This document shows positions 1 through 9,200 of a stretch of DNA of 56,013 nt, piece by piece. The DNA is from Eubacteriales bacterium. GTDB taxonomy: Bacteria; Bacillota; Clostridia; Lachnospirales; Lachnospiraceae. The position numbers and the translations under genes were made by a program. The stretch lies in assembly GCA_030524715.1 (NCBI GenBank), contig JAUNGB010000026.1, positions 1 to 56,013 on the forward strand. Reading direction: 5' to 3'. Position 1 is the first letter of the stretch, and every line of letters begins with the position of its first letter. Below the pieces are notes generated by a model, which saw only the letters and a list, made by a program, of their open reading frames with translations, searched no databases and was not told where the DNA came from.

Positions 1-1250
1 TAGCTTCCGTCGTCGCCTTCGCTGCTATCATAGCTTCCGTCGTCGCTTCCGCTGTCCCCGGAGTTCTCATCTTCAGAGCTGCCGTCGTCCTCTCCGTCGC
101 CTTCGATTCCGGTCACCCCGGTATTATTGCAGATCGTATTATAAATTCCCTTCACATCATCGGAAAGGACATCCGCATATACATTCTGGATTTCCAGCGC
201 AGCTCCGTCCAGATTCTCCTGCAGCATATATGAATAAGCAGTTAAAAGCGCCTGATAGCTCTGACTTTTCTTCTTCTCTTCTTCAATCTGTCTGGCGGCA
301 GCCTCCGCCGTATCATCGGACTGCTGCGCCTCCCCCTGCGCTCTCGAAAGCTCAGCGCCCTGGCTTGCCAGCGATTCGCTGTATTTTACAATCTGCTGGT
401 TCGCCTCCCGGTAAATCCCCTGTTTGATAGCCGGAACTACCAGCAGCCAGAATGCCGCGGCTCCCGCCGCCACGCCTATGATCAGAGTAACAAACAGGGA
501 TATCCCTGACTTCTCCTTATAGGCAGGCGCATGCAGCACATGCTCTGAACCAGTACTGCTTTCCTCGTTTTTTCCGCCGCTTCCGGTGCGGAAAAATCCC
601 CGGTTCTGTTGTTCAAGCTTCGTCGTAACCCCTGTCTGTTCATCCACCTCTTTAAGGAACCGCAGGGTCGTGGTATTCGTCTTATCGATCCGGATCGCCT
701 TTTTCAGCGTTCTTCTCGCTTTATTCCACTCCCCGTCCTTCATCTGGATCAGCGCCAGAAGGTGATACCCCTTGATCAGCTTGGAATTCTGGGAAAGAAT
801 CTTTTTTAACTGGATCGCCGCCATATCCTCATGTCCCTCACGGCAAAGAGCAAGGGCGTGATTATACTTCTTAATGGTATCATTGATCGCTTCCAGCTTA
901 TTGGGATTCGCCTGCAGCTTGCCGATATATCCGGAGGCCAGGTTCTTCCCCGGCTGAAGGTTTTTGCTTATCACCCACTCGCTTAAGGCAGCCACCACCT
1001 CCCCGGTTTCAAAATAGACAAGCCCCAGAAGATTTCTTGCCTGAATATTCCGCTTATCATAGGCAAGGCTCTGCCGCAGACAGGTGATCGCCCCGGACAG
1101 GTCACGGATGCCGGCTTTTTCCAGTCCCTGATTATAATAATATTTGGACAGGTAATCCACCTTTTTCTGAATCAGCACGTTACAGCCGCAATGGGTACAG
1201 TAATCCAGATCCATATCCGTCAGAAACGCGCCGCAATTCATACAGTTCAT
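1..1250 (-). CDS. Zinc-ribbon, TPR-like single-pass membrane protein (C-terminus cut by window edge)
   Basis: Open from the ATG at 1250 to the left edge (416 codons seen). AAGGAG lies 6-7 nt upstream of the start. The N-terminus has two CxxC-type knuckles (CMNC near residues 3-6 and CTHC near 18-21), a zinc-ribbon pattern. Helical TPR-like repeats follow (about 30-200), then one hydrophobic segment (about 250-275), a charged coiled-coil-like stretch and a very acidic Gly/Ser/Asp tail with short repeats at the edge. It probably sits in the membrane with the zinc/TPR part in the cytoplasm. It is the last gene of the folC group. Its function is unknown; a scaffold or stress-sensing role is a guess. 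Confidence 0.8.
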   Translation of the reverse strand, partial: MNCMNCGAFLTDMDLDYCTHCGCNVLIQKKVDYLSKYYYNQGLEKAGIRDLSGAITCLRQSLAYDKRNIQARNLLGLVYFETGEVVAALSEWVISKNLQPGKNLASGYIGKLQANPNKLEAINDTIKKYNHALALCREGHEDMAAIQLKKILSQNSKLIKGYHLLALIQMKDGEWNKARRTLKKAIRIDKTNTTTLRFLKEVDEQTGVTTKLEQQNRGFFRTGSGGKNEESSTGSEHVLHAPAYKEKSGISLFVTLIIGVAAGAAAFWLLVVPAIKQGIYREANQQIVKYSESLASQGAELSRAQGEAQQSDDTAEAAARQIEEEKKKSQSYQALLTAYSYMLQENLDGAALEIQNVYADVLSDDVKGIYNTICNNTGVTGIEGDGEDDGSSEDENSGDSGSDDGSYDSSEGDDGS

Positions 1251-1260
1251 TCAATTCTCC

Positions 1261-1413
1261 TTATCTTGTCCGTTTGCCGTTCTTCGCTTCCCTGAGCACT
1301 TCCTGAAGCACGTCCAGAATATCCGTCAGCTCCCTGTCATAAATAGCGCCTTCGGCATCCGTCACATCAAGACACGGCTCAAATTTCTTCAGTTCTTCCT
1401 CGTAATCAATCAT
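1261..1413 (-). CDS. Small conserved-looking acidic protein, 50 aa
   Basis: A 50-codon ORF starting MIDYEEELKKFEP and ending NGKRTR, with a strong AGGAGG five nt before its ATG. The ATG overlaps the folC stop (ATGA-type overlap at 1410-1413), so translation is likely coupled to folC. The stop lies 10 nt before the start of the TPR gene, so the three genes look like one operon. It is mostly helical and charged, with no signal peptide or membrane segment. I do not recognise a family. The overlap and ribosome site are the main reasons to call it real. Confidence 0.75.
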   Translation of the reverse strand: MIDYEEELKKFEPCLDVTDAEGAIYDRELTDILDVLQEVLREAKNGKRTR

Positions 1414-2702
1414 TTCATCCTCCTGATGGCGCTCTTAATCTCTCCCACCAGATACAAAGAGCCTACGCAGAACAGCATTCCGTCCCCGCCCTTTGCTTTA
1501 AGCGCCCTTAAAAAAGCTTCCGGAACCTCTTCACAGGCTTCCACTGACGTGCAGCCCTGTTCCCGGAAAATCTCTGTCAGCTTCCCGGCGGCTACCTGGC
1601 GGTAACCGCCCACCTGAGTTACGACCACATGCCGGAAACGGATCTTTCCGCAAATGGTCCGTATCATATCCGTATAATCCTTATCTTCCACTGCGGAAAA
1701 CAGCAGGGTCAGAGGAAATTCCTCCTGAAAATGAGCTGCCGTTTCCACAAACTTCTCCACGCCGTCCTCATTGTGAGCGCCGTCTACGATAACTCCCGGA
1801 AGAACCGTCTCCATTCTTCCCTGCCAGCGCGTCTTTCGCATCCCCTCCTGAATCTTCTCTACAGGAACCGGAAGGATATCCTTTAAGACCTCCATGGTAG
1901 TTAACGCCAGCGCCCCGTTCATCACCTGATATCCGGCAATAAACGGAATAGAAAATACCGTATCTCCATAATACGCACTCTTCATTGAAAAATCAATGCC
2001 GGCCTGTGTATTTCTGAAAATTTCCGTCTGCTCCCGGCGCACCTCGTAACAGGGACTGTTAAGCTCCTGTGCCCTCCTGCGGATGACCGAAGCCGCGGCG
2101 GCATCATTCCCGTCATAGATCACGGGAACTCCCGGAACAATGATCCCGGCCTTCTCCCCCGCGATCTTTTCGATGGTATCTCCCAGATACTGCATATGGT
2201 CAAAGCTGATGGAGGTAATGACACAGGCCACTGGATTTTCCACGGCAGTCGTGGCGTCCAGCCTTCCTCCAAGCCCTGTTTCCAGCGTGACATAATCCAC
2301 ACCGGCCTCTGCAAAAATCACCATTCCCATCAAAAACAGCATCTCAAAATACGTGGGATGATAACTTCCCTCCGCCACGAGCTCATCAGCAAGCTTTTTT
2401 ACCCTCCGGAACGCCTCCAGGAACGTATCGTTATCAATATTTACCTCATTGATCTGGAATCTTTCATTAATTTTCACCAGGTGCGGGGAAGTAAAAAGCC
2501 CGCAGGAATATCCGGCTTCACGCAGGATGGAGGTCAGAAAAGCGCAGGTACTTCCCTTTCCGTTAGTGCCCGCCACATGAATGACACGGAACCTTTCCTG
2601 TGGATTTCCAAGTCTTCTCAGGCATTCCTTTGTATGCTCCAGACTGTTCTTTGTCGTGAACTTAGGAGTCTCTTCAATATAAGCAACCGCCTCTTCATAA
2701 TT
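1410..2702 (-). CDS. folC: Bifunctional folylpolyglutamate synthase / dihydrofolate synthase
   Basis: Cytoplasmic Mur-ligase-family enzyme that adds glutamate to dihydropteroate and folates using ATP. The P-loop GTNGKGST is at about residue 50, and the conserved LGGRLDATTAVENP and VDGAHNEDG motifs are present. I place the start at MNYEEAVAYIEE (2702), giving 430 aa, the usual family length. The frame stays open upstream to 2822, but that 40-residue extension is mostly encoded by a palindromic intergenic repeat (2746-2830), so it is unlikely to be protein. The chosen start has no good ribosome site, so the exact start is uncertain. Confidence 0.9.
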   Translation of the reverse strand, partial: NYEEAVAYIEETPKFTTKNSLEHTKECLRRLGNPQERFRVIHVAGTNGKGSTCAFLTSILREAGYSCGLFTSPHLVKINERFQINEVNIDNDTFLEAFRRVKKLADELVAEGSYHPTYFEMLFLMGMVIFAEAGVDYVTLETGLGGRLDATTAVENPVACVITSISFDHMQYLGDTIEKIAGEKAGIIVPGVPVIYDGNDAAAASVIRRRAQELNSPCYEVRREQTEIFRNTQAGIDFSMKSAYYGDTVFSIPFIAGYQVMNGALALTTMEVLKDILPVPVEKIQEGMRKTRWQGRMETVLPGVIVDGAHNEDGVEKFVETAAHFQEEFPLTLLFSAVEDKDYTDMIRTICGKIRFRHVVVTQVGGYRQVAAGKLTEIFREQGCTSVEACEEVPEAFLRALKAKGGDGMLFCVGSLYLVGEIKSAIRRMK

Positions 2703-2745
2703 CATAAAAAAATTCACCACTTCATCTAATGTATTCGCAGGGTTA

Positions 2746-2830
2746 GAGCGTGTTTGAAAATTCATTCCCGCAATCTGCATCCCCCAATTTGTGGAATACA
2801 TCTTGCAGAAAGCAATTTTCAAACATGCTC
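2746..2830. repeat. 85-bp palindromic intergenic repeat with 17-bp inverted ends
   Basis: The left arm GAGCGTGTTTGAAAATT (2746-2762) and right arm AATTTTCAAACATGCTC (2814-2830) are inverted and match at 16 of 17 positions. The element sits just 5' of folC and creates a spurious N-terminal extension of its frame. The form is that of a small non-autonomous (MITE-like) or REP-like element. Confidence 0.7.
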
Positions 2831-2979
2831 CAGGAGCCGGCAGCCCGGCTCCTTTAAAAACCGCTACGATATCATTATATATGAGTGGCGAAAGATGTCC
2901 AGTACCAATCGTAATATTTTATCCGACAAAATCTGTTTATCTCCGTTCCGGAAGCTGATTTTCCGCTGCTGCGGATATC

Positions 2980-5001
2980 CTATTCATTCCCCTCGGAAAG
3001 ATTCCATTTATTTCCTTCCTGGACAGCATAGCAGGCCCGGTCATAACTCTTGCTCAGCGCCTTCCTGGTGGAGCTGTTGCTTCGCTGAATAACCGCGATC
3101 CTGTCAAAATCCAGAAGCTCTCTTCCCGTGATCATAAGAGTTGTGGGATTTACATAAACCGTATCATACCACTCCCCGTTTATCTGGATCTGGCTGGAAG
3201 GAGTAAAATTCGTTCCCCTGATATAATAAGTATAATCCAGCGACGACACAAGCTGCAGAGAATCCAGCGTCACATCATAAAGCCCAAGCCGCATTTTCGT
3301 ACGTTTAAAGGGATTTTCCCCATCATAGGCATACCTTTCCCCGTAAAGAAGGTCATACTGCAGGGTTTCCAGATCAACCTGATAATTCTTCGTATTTCTC
3401 CGGGCCTGATGATAACGTAAAATCGTTCCCTCATGAATCCCGATCTGATCCATTACCTGTGCGGCGACCTGATAGGCGGCAAGATTTTCGTCCTGCTTTT
3501 CCAGGCCGAAATTATCCCAAATCACATACTCCGTCTGAAAAAGATACTTATTATCCAGATCCTCCACCGTAAGCCCCATGGTCGGCAGATGGTCGCCGTA
3601 CATTACAAGAACAACATCCTCCGGATATTCAGACAATGCCTGTACAAGCTCTTTTATAAAATCATCCATTTCCCGGATCTGATTCACGTAATACTCCCAC
3701 TGATAATTTTTCTCTTCTGTAGCCGCTCCTGTAACCGTAATCTGCGGTTCCTCCAGGATCGGCTCTTCGGGGTATGCCCCGTGGCCCTGCACGGAAATAG
3801 TATATACATAATCCGGACCCTCCGTAGAATCCAGGCATTTCAGGATCTCATCCGTCAGAATACTGTCCTTCACCCATCCAAGCTCGTTCTTCTGATTCTC
3901 CTGGGGCATATATTCCTCAGAGGTAAAAGTATCAAATCCAAGATTTGGAAAGACCGACTTTCTTCCATAAAAGTTGGCCTCGTGATTATGTACGGCATGA
4001 GTGGAATAACCTAATTCCTTCAAAACATAAGGAACGCTCTCACAGGTGGTCTCCGTAAGAATACTCTTGTAGGGATACTCGCCGGGGCCGAAATAATGCA
4101 TACTCATACCGGTGATCGCCTCAAATTCCGTATTTGCCGTACCGGCGCCCACAGAAGGAACCTTAAAATATCCGGATGAATACTCTTCCATCAGAGACCG
4201 GAAGGTGGGAATAGGATCCTCCGAAATATTCAGATAATTTACAAGAGTCGGGTCAAAAAAGGACTCCAGCTGCAAAAACAAAATATTGGGATACTCTCCT
4301 TCCTTTGTTTCCGGCAGGTTTTCCTCCGTACGCTGAATCCTTTTGATCTCGCTTTCCGAATAATCCCTGGGGCAGCTGATACCCGTATTAAAAATCGTCG
4401 TCGCAAGACAATACGGATATCCATAGTCCTCATAGGCAAAGGCAATATTCCCGAAATAATTGGACAGCACTCTTTTCTCAAGGGCAAGATGGGTAACTCC
4501 CGCAAAAGCCAGACAACCGGCAAGGACCAGCGGAATGTTATACCGGTATTTCAGCCTGCCTTTGTACTTCGGGCCTTTGATAAACAGCCAGAGAAGCAGC
4601 AGCAGAAAAATAACGAACAAAATCACAACCGCAACCACCCCTGCCGCAGGCAGGTATCTCTTCGCAAGCTTCATGGCATCTGTGATCAAATGAAGATCCG
4701 GCCCTGTAAAAGGAGTTACACGGGTAGTAAGAAGCACCCCGTTGATAATTCCCAGAGCCAGCCAGAAAATTGCCACCAAAACTCTGAAAAAGCACCTCCT
4801 GCGAAACAGATAAACAATTAACGTGGTAGTAAAAATCAACAACGTATTATAGGCAAATACCAGCGGCCTCCCTGTCATATACTCCCATGCTTTCGTAAAG
4901 GAGTGGCGGCTTATAGCCTCGATCAGAAAGTATCCTGCCGCGCTGGCCAGCATATGAAGAATCAGCGAGATCCAATTAAAAAACTTGTACCACTTCATCA
5001 A
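2980..5001 (-). CDS. LTA synthase-family sulfatase (polyglycerolphosphate/phosphoglycerol transferase)
   Basis: Membrane-anchored extracellular enzyme of the LtaS/alkaline-phosphatase fold, probably moving glycerolphosphate from phosphatidylglycerol onto a cell-envelope polymer. About five hydrophobic segments fill residues 1-175. The sulfatase-type domain starts near 235 (NILFLQLESFFDP). The putative nucleophile Thr is in GAGTANTEFEAITGMS (near 285), with metal-site motifs HNHEANFYGR and MYGDHLP. An additional C-terminal part (about 580-660, with RGTNFTPSSQIQINGEWYD) resembles an IPT/TIG-like beta domain, unusual for LtaS. It begins 9 nt after valS ends, so it is probably cotranscribed with valS. 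The precise polymer cannot be told. Confidence 0.85.
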   Translation of the reverse strand: MMKWYKFFNWISLILHMLASAAGYFLIEAISRHSFTKAWEYMTGRPLVFAYNTLLIFTTTLIVYLFRRRCFFRVLVAIFWLALGIINGVLLTTRVTPFTGPDLHLITDAMKLAKRYLPAAGVVAVVILFVIFLLLLLWLFIKGPKYKGRLKYRYNIPLVLAGCLAFAGVTHLALEKRVLSNYFGNIAFAYEDYGYPYCLATTIFNTGISCPRDYSESEIKRIQRTEENLPETKEGEYPNILFLQLESFFDPTLVNYLNISEDPIPTFRSLMEEYSSGYFKVPSVGAGTANTEFEAITGMSMHYFGPGEYPYKSILTETTCESVPYVLKELGYSTHAVHNHEANFYGRKSVFPNLGFDTFTSEEYMPQENQKNELGWVKDSILTDEILKCLDSTEGPDYVYTISVQGHGAYPEEPILEEPQITVTGAATEEKNYQWEYYVNQIREMDDFIKELVQALSEYPEDVVLVMYGDHLPTMGLTVEDLDNKYLFQTEYVIWDNFGLEKQDENLAAYQVAAQVMDQIGIHEGTILRYHQARRNTKNYQVDLETLQYDLLYGERYAYDGENPFKRTKMRLGLYDVTLDSLQLVSSLDYTYYIRGTNFTPSSQIQINGEWYDTVYVNPTTLMITGRELLDFDRIAVIQRSNSSTRKALSKSYDRACYAVQEGNKWNLSEGNE

Positions 5002-5010
5002 AACGCTCCT

Positions 5011-7665
5011 TTATTTCTTCAGCTGTTCGAGCTGCACCTTCACCTTTTCCATCATTTCTTTGTATTTCACAAGCTTTTCCTTCTCAGCGTCCACCTTTGC
5101 AGCAGGCGCTTTATTTACGAAATTCGGATTATTCAGCATTCCCTCGCAGCGGGCGATCTCCCCGGCAAGGCGTTTCTGTTCCTTGGTAAGACGTTCCTGT
5201 TCTTTTTCCCTGTCGATCAGATCCTCCAGCGGCAGATAGACAACCGCATTGGAAACAACGATGGATACCGCGTCCTCACCAATGCCGTCCCTGTTTTGCT
5301 GTACATGGATTTCCTTTGCAAAGGCAAGGTTTACAAAGGATCTGCTGCTTTCCTGATACATCCGGCAGATTTCCTCATCCCGTCCCACAATATAAATATT
5401 GGTTCTGCGGTTCTGCGGTACATTCATCTCTGTCCTGATGTTGCGGATGCCCCTTACAACCTCCTTGAAGCTTTCTACCGCCAGCTCTGCCCCGGGGAAA
5501 TTACGCTCTTCCTGATATACCGGCCAGTCAGAGATCATGATAGACTCTTCTTCCGGAAGAAGGGTGCAGTAAATTTCCTCTGTGATAAACGGCATAAACG
5601 GATGCAGAAGCTTCAGCCCTTCCGTCAGCGCGGTACGGAGCGTCCACAATGCGTCGTTAGCGGCAGCCGGATTTTCCTCCGCTTTCCACAGGCGAACCTT
5701 GGCAATCTCGATATACCAGTCGCAAAGCTCATCCCATAAGAAATCATAAACCTTCTGTACGGCGATCCCAAGCTCATATTTGTCCATATTTTCCGTTACT
5801 TCACGGACAACCGTATTCAGATGGGAAAGGATCCACTTATCCTCCGGGCAGAGGGCGTTCAGATCTTCCGGCTCTGTTACAGTCTTCCCTTCCAGATTCA
5901 TCATGATGAAACGGGAAGCATTCCAGATCTTATTCGCGAAATTACGGCTAGATTCCACACGTTCCCAGTAGAAACGCATATCATTTCCGGGTGCATTTCC
6001 GGTCATCAGAGTAAGGCGAAGGGCGTCCGCGCCGTATTTGTCGATCACCTCAAGAGGATCGATCCCGTTGCCAAGAGATTTGCTCATTTTACGTCCCTGG
6101 GAATCACGTACCAGTCCATGAATCAGCACATGGTGGAAAGGAGCTTTCCCTGTCTGCTCCAGTGCGGAGAATACCATACGGATTACCCAGAAGAAAATAA
6201 TATCATAGCCCGTTACCAGCACATCCGTGGGATAGAAATATTCCATCTCCGGCGTCTTCTCCGGCCATCCCAGAGTAGAGAAAGGCCACAGCGCGGAGCT
6301 GAACCAGGTATCCAGGGTGTCCTCATCCTGATGGAGATGAGTACAGCCGCATTTCGGACATTTCTCCGGCATTTCGGAAGCGACCGTTACCTCGCCGCAC
6401 TCGTCGCAGTAGTAAGCCGGGATCCTGTGCCCCCACCATAACTGACGGGAAATACACCAGTCGCGGATATTTTCCAACCAGTGGAGATATGTTTTGTCAA
6501 ACCGTGACGGAACAAATTCCAGTTCCCCGTTATTCAGGGCCTCTATGGCTGCCTTTGCCATCTCGTCCATCTTTACAAACCACTGGGGCTTGATCATGGG
6601 TTCCACAGTGGTCCCACAGCGGTCATGGGTACCGACACTATGGTTATGCGGAACTACTTTTACAAGGAGTCCCAGTTCCTTCAGATCTTCTACCATTGCC
6701 TTACGCGCCTCATAGCGGTCCATGCCCGCATATTTGCCGCCCAGAGAATTAATGGTAGCATCGTCATTCATAATATTGATCTCCGGAAGATTATGGCGTT
6801 TTCCTACCTCAAAGTCATTAGGGTCGTGAGCCGGAGTAATCTTTACGCAGCCGGTTCCAAATTCCTTATCTACATATTCGTCTGCGATCACCGGGATCTC
6901 CCTGTCAGTCAACGGAAGCTTCAGCATCTTTCCGATGAGATCCTTGTAGCGTTCATCCTCCGGATTTACTGCAACGGCAGTATCCCCAAGCAGAGTTTCC
7001 GGACGGGTGGTGGCGATCTCCACAAACCGGCCCTCTTCCCCTACGATGGGATAATTGATATGCCAGAAAAATCCGTCCTGGTCCTCATGCTCTACCTCCG
7101 CGTCGGAAATAGAGGTCTGACATACCGGACACCAGTTGATGATTCTGGAGCCTTTGTAAATATAGCCTTTTTCATACAGCTTAATGAATACCTCCTGAAC
7201 GGCCTTGGAGCATCCTTCGTCCATGGTGAAACGTTCTCTCTCCCAGTCTGCGGAAGCGCCCAGCTTCTTTAACTGATTGATGATCTTCCCGCCGTACTCT
7301 TCCTTCCATGCCCAGGCATGCTTTAAAAATTCCTCACGGCCGATCTCATTTTTGTCAATGCCTTCGCTTTTCAGCTTTTCAATGACCTTAACCTCCGTCG
7401 CAATGGCCGCATGGTCAGTTCCCGGCTGCCACAGAGCCTCATAGCCCTGCATTCTCTTAAACCGGATCAAAATATCCTGCATGGTTTCATCCAACGCATG
7501 GCCCATATGAAGCTGTCCTGTTACATTGGGCGGCGGCATTACAATGGTAAACGGCTTCTTGTCCGGATTTACCTTCGCATGAAAATAGCCGTTATCCATC
7601 CATTTCTGGTAAAGGCGTTCTTCAATACCTTTTGGATCATAGGTCTTTGCAAGTTCCTTACTCAT
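5011..7665 (-). CDS. valS: Valyl-tRNA synthetase
   Basis: Class Ia aminoacyl-tRNA synthetase charging tRNA-Val, 884 aa, the normal length. The HIGH-type motif is HMGH in PPNVTGQLHMGH (near residue 55) and the KMSKS loop is intact (near 525, RKMSKSLGNG). The editing domain lies between them (TTRPETLLGDTAV). A C-terminal coiled-coil arm ends the protein (about 815-884, rich in Lys/Glu), as in other ValRS. AGGAGG precedes the ATG by 5 nt. It is controlled by the T-box leader upstream and probably reads through into the LTA-synthase gene. Confidence 0.98.
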   Translation of the reverse strand: MSKELAKTYDPKGIEERLYQKWMDNGYFHAKVNPDKKPFTIVMPPPNVTGQLHMGHALDETMQDILIRFKRMQGYEALWQPGTDHAAIATEVKVIEKLKSEGIDKNEIGREEFLKHAWAWKEEYGGKIINQLKKLGASADWERERFTMDEGCSKAVQEVFIKLYEKGYIYKGSRIINWCPVCQTSISDAEVEHEDQDGFFWHINYPIVGEEGRFVEIATTRPETLLGDTAVAVNPEDERYKDLIGKMLKLPLTDREIPVIADEYVDKEFGTGCVKITPAHDPNDFEVGKRHNLPEINIMNDDATINSLGGKYAGMDRYEARKAMVEDLKELGLLVKVVPHNHSVGTHDRCGTTVEPMIKPQWFVKMDEMAKAAIEALNNGELEFVPSRFDKTYLHWLENIRDWCISRQLWWGHRIPAYYCDECGEVTVASEMPEKCPKCGCTHLHQDEDTLDTWFSSALWPFSTLGWPEKTPEMEYFYPTDVLVTGYDIIFFWVIRMVFSALEQTGKAPFHHVLIHGLVRDSQGRKMSKSLGNGIDPLEVIDKYGADALRLTLMTGNAPGNDMRFYWERVESSRNFANKIWNASRFIMMNLEGKTVTEPEDLNALCPEDKWILSHLNTVVREVTENMDKYELGIAVQKVYDFLWDELCDWYIEIAKVRLWKAEENPAAANDALWTLRTALTEGLKLLHPFMPFITEEIYCTLLPEEESIMISDWPVYQEERNFPGAELAVESFKEVVRGIRNIRTEMNVPQNRRTNIYIVGRDEEICRMYQESSRSFVNLAFAKEIHVQQNRDGIGEDAVSIVVSNAVVYLPLEDLIDREKEQERLTKEQKRLAGEIARCEGMLNNPNFVNKAPAAKVDAEKEKLVKYKEMMEKVKVQLEQLKK

Positions 7666-7743
7666 AATAACCTCCTGTAGTAAAATCAGACTATAGTATC
7701 TCTTTTTGAGTATCTCTTTTTGTGCAAGCAGACTGTTCTATGA

Positions 7744-8010
7744 TAAAGAAAGGCCCCTCACACAAGAGTGTGAAGGGCGATAATTACCGCGGTACCACCT
7801 TCATTATGCGGATAAGCATCCGCACATCTCATTCTCCTTTAACGCAGGATTACGTGGAAGCCTACTTCTTAATATCTGATGTGTTTCTCAGCCTCCCGGC
7901 TCCAAAGCTACCTTCGGCAACCTCTTCCTCAAAATGCCTTCCAGCCTGCGGGCACTCCTCTCTGTCAGGGACAATTGCCTACTCTTCTTCTTCCCAGCCT
8001 TTATCTTGGC
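7744..8010 (-). promoter_or_regulatory. T-box riboswitch leader of valS
   Basis: On the minus strand the conserved T-box core GGTGGTACCGCG (7785-7797) pairs with uncharged tRNA. It is followed by a GC-rich terminator hairpin (about 7748-7779, CCCTTCACACTC with its partner) and a T-rich tail. About 200 nt of structured leader lie upstream. Uncharged tRNA-Val should favour the antiterminator and switch on valS. I did not fix the specifier codon with certainty. Confidence 0.93.
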
Positions 8011-8014
8011 TTCT

Positions 8015-8043
8015 ACTATAATTGGATTTTCGGCTCTTGTCAA
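8015..8043 (-). promoter_or_regulatory. Sigma-A promoter of the valS T-box leader
   Basis: TTGACA (8043-8038), 17-nt spacer, TATAGT (8020-8015) on the minus strand. This is a near-consensus vegetative promoter placed right at the 5' end of the T-box leader. Confidence 0.85.
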
Positions 8044-8060
8044 GCAGGATTTCCGGAAAT

Positions 8061-8258
8061 TTATAAAGCATATTCCTCCAACAGTTCCATTTGGAATCTG
8101 CTGTCCACGATTGAGCGGTTCAAATCCCCTGTACGGTTATCCTCTAACAGCATCTGATTCAGACGATTAATTCGATTTTCATTTAATCCTTGCTGCATAC
8201 CTTGCTGTATCCCTTGTTCCATACCCTCTTTTATCATATCATTGATTGCCTTAGACAT
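8061..8258 (-). CDS. Putative internally initiated RpnS-like C-terminal protein (65 aa), copy 1
   Basis: In-frame with the parent Rpn gene (Met 258). The consensus Shine-Dalgarno AGGAGG at 8274-8269 is encoded inside a Pro-Gly-Gly stretch, 10 nt before ATG 8258. The product would start MSKAINDMIKEGMEQG and contain the 4-aa repeats and the dimerisation-type tail. In E. coli, Rpn small C-terminal products made this way inhibit the full-length toxin. Translation here is an inference from the ribosome site and its exact conservation in copy 2. Confidence 0.55.
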   Translation of the reverse strand: MSKAINDMIKEGMEQGIQQGMQQGLNENRINRLNQMLLEDNRTGDLNRSIVDSRFQMELLEEYAL

Positions 8259-9029
8259 ATCATATTTGCCTCCTGGTTTTTTATTGACTTTTTTCAGTTC
8301 CTTCAGTTTCTCTGTATGTGACATTACACTTAGTAGATCATACGCATCTTCTGCCATATCTGAAAATGCCTCTCTGTGTTCCTTCACATATTTCTCCAGT
8401 CGTTCCTTATCCTCCGCATTTTGCAGAAACCCAAATACTTCCTGTATATCCGTGTGGAAATGTTCCAGGGTTGAACAGGTGCATACCTCAAAAAGATTGA
8501 TCGAATAATCCGCAATCATCTCCCGTATGTTCTCCGGCCACCCTGCTAAATTCATAAGTTCCTTCAAGCTTCTGGCCCCATCCCATGGTTCGCGCCCAAA
8601 ATAGATCACGATAGACACCACTGGTTTTAAGCGGTCTGTTCTTGCAAATCCTGACAGGTATTCCCCGCCTGCTTTCAGATCTTTTGCATGCTTATGTATC
8701 TTTTGTATCTCTTTCCATTGATTATAATAGCTGATAGCATCCTGATTCATCAAGCGTATCGGCATTGCATAGTGAATATCCGTCTGATTCTGCAGCGCAA
8801 TCAGCAGAACCTGACATTCCACACTCACTTCACTCATCAGATCCATGATATTTACATTTGTCAAAAAACTACTTCCCCCTTTCCAGGTTCTGGAAAGTAC
8901 AGGGTTCACCTCATGGATATCTTCCTGCCTTATAATCTCCTGTCCGCTATAGAAGTAACCGTTCAGGAAATCGGCAAAACGTTCCTTATCTTTAAAGTAA
9001 TCAATGGAAACCACATTTTGATTCTGCAT
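8061..9029 (-). CDS. Rpn-family PD-(D/E)XK nuclease/transposase-like protein (family A, copy 1)
   Basis: 322 aa, starting MQNQNVVSIDYFKDKERFAD, typical of Rpn/PDDEXK_2 proteins (recombination-promoting nuclease, shown in E. coli to act as genes-within-genes toxin/antitoxins against phage). The canonical core near residue 85 usually reads ENQ-x-x-I-H-Y-A-M-P; here it is LQNQTDIHYAMP, with Gln where the catalytic Glu is expected. The C-terminus has a 4-aa periodic stretch (EGME, QGIQ, QGMQ, QGLN). An AGGAGG inside the gene precedes an in-frame ATG at 8258 (separate entry). It is nearly identical to the gene at 11563-12531. Nuclease activity is doubtful because of the Glu-to-Gln change. Confidence 0.88.
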   Translation of the reverse strand: MQNQNVVSIDYFKDKERFADFLNGYFYSGQEIIRQEDIHEVNPVLSRTWKGGSSFLTNVNIMDLMSEVSVECQVLLIALQNQTDIHYAMPIRLMNQDAISYYNQWKEIQKIHKHAKDLKAGGEYLSGFARTDRLKPVVSIVIYFGREPWDGARSLKELMNLAGWPENIREMIADYSINLFEVCTCSTLEHFHTDIQEVFGFLQNAEDKERLEKYVKEHREAFSDMAEDAYDLLSVMSHTEKLKELKKVNKKPGGKYDMSKAINDMIKEGMEQGIQQGMQQGLNENRINRLNQMLLEDNRTGDLNRSIVDSRFQMELLEEYAL

Positions 9030-9112
9030 ACCCCTCCTGTTCCGGACGCAGAAAATCCTGCTGTCAGATTCTGAGCTATACCAGATGTGGGATGACTCCC
9101 CATCTGATATAC

Positions 9113-9200
9113 GCTCCGCGAGGATGTGCAGGGATTCGGTTTGGAATTATGTCAGCGTAGCTGACCCGAATCCCGCGCCAAGACTCGCGAGCGAGTCTTG
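9113..9200. repeat. 88-bp dispersed palindromic element (copy 1)
   Basis: It starts GCTCCGCGAGGATGTGCAGG and ends GCGAGCGAGTCTTG. The same 88 bp recur at 48948-49035 with a few mismatches. It contains nested inverted repeats (GGATTCGG with CCGAATCC, and GACTCGC with GCGAGTC). It is present in duplicated module copy 1 and absent from the matching spot in copy 2, so it appears inserted, together with a neighbouring hairpin at 9081-9110 (CCAGATGTGGG with CCCCATCTG). Confidence 0.8.

Noticed and set aside
1-60. Short tandem repeat at the left edge as a CRISPR or regulatory array
   Set aside because: It is in frame and encodes the acidic Gly/Ser/Asp tail of the TPR protein.
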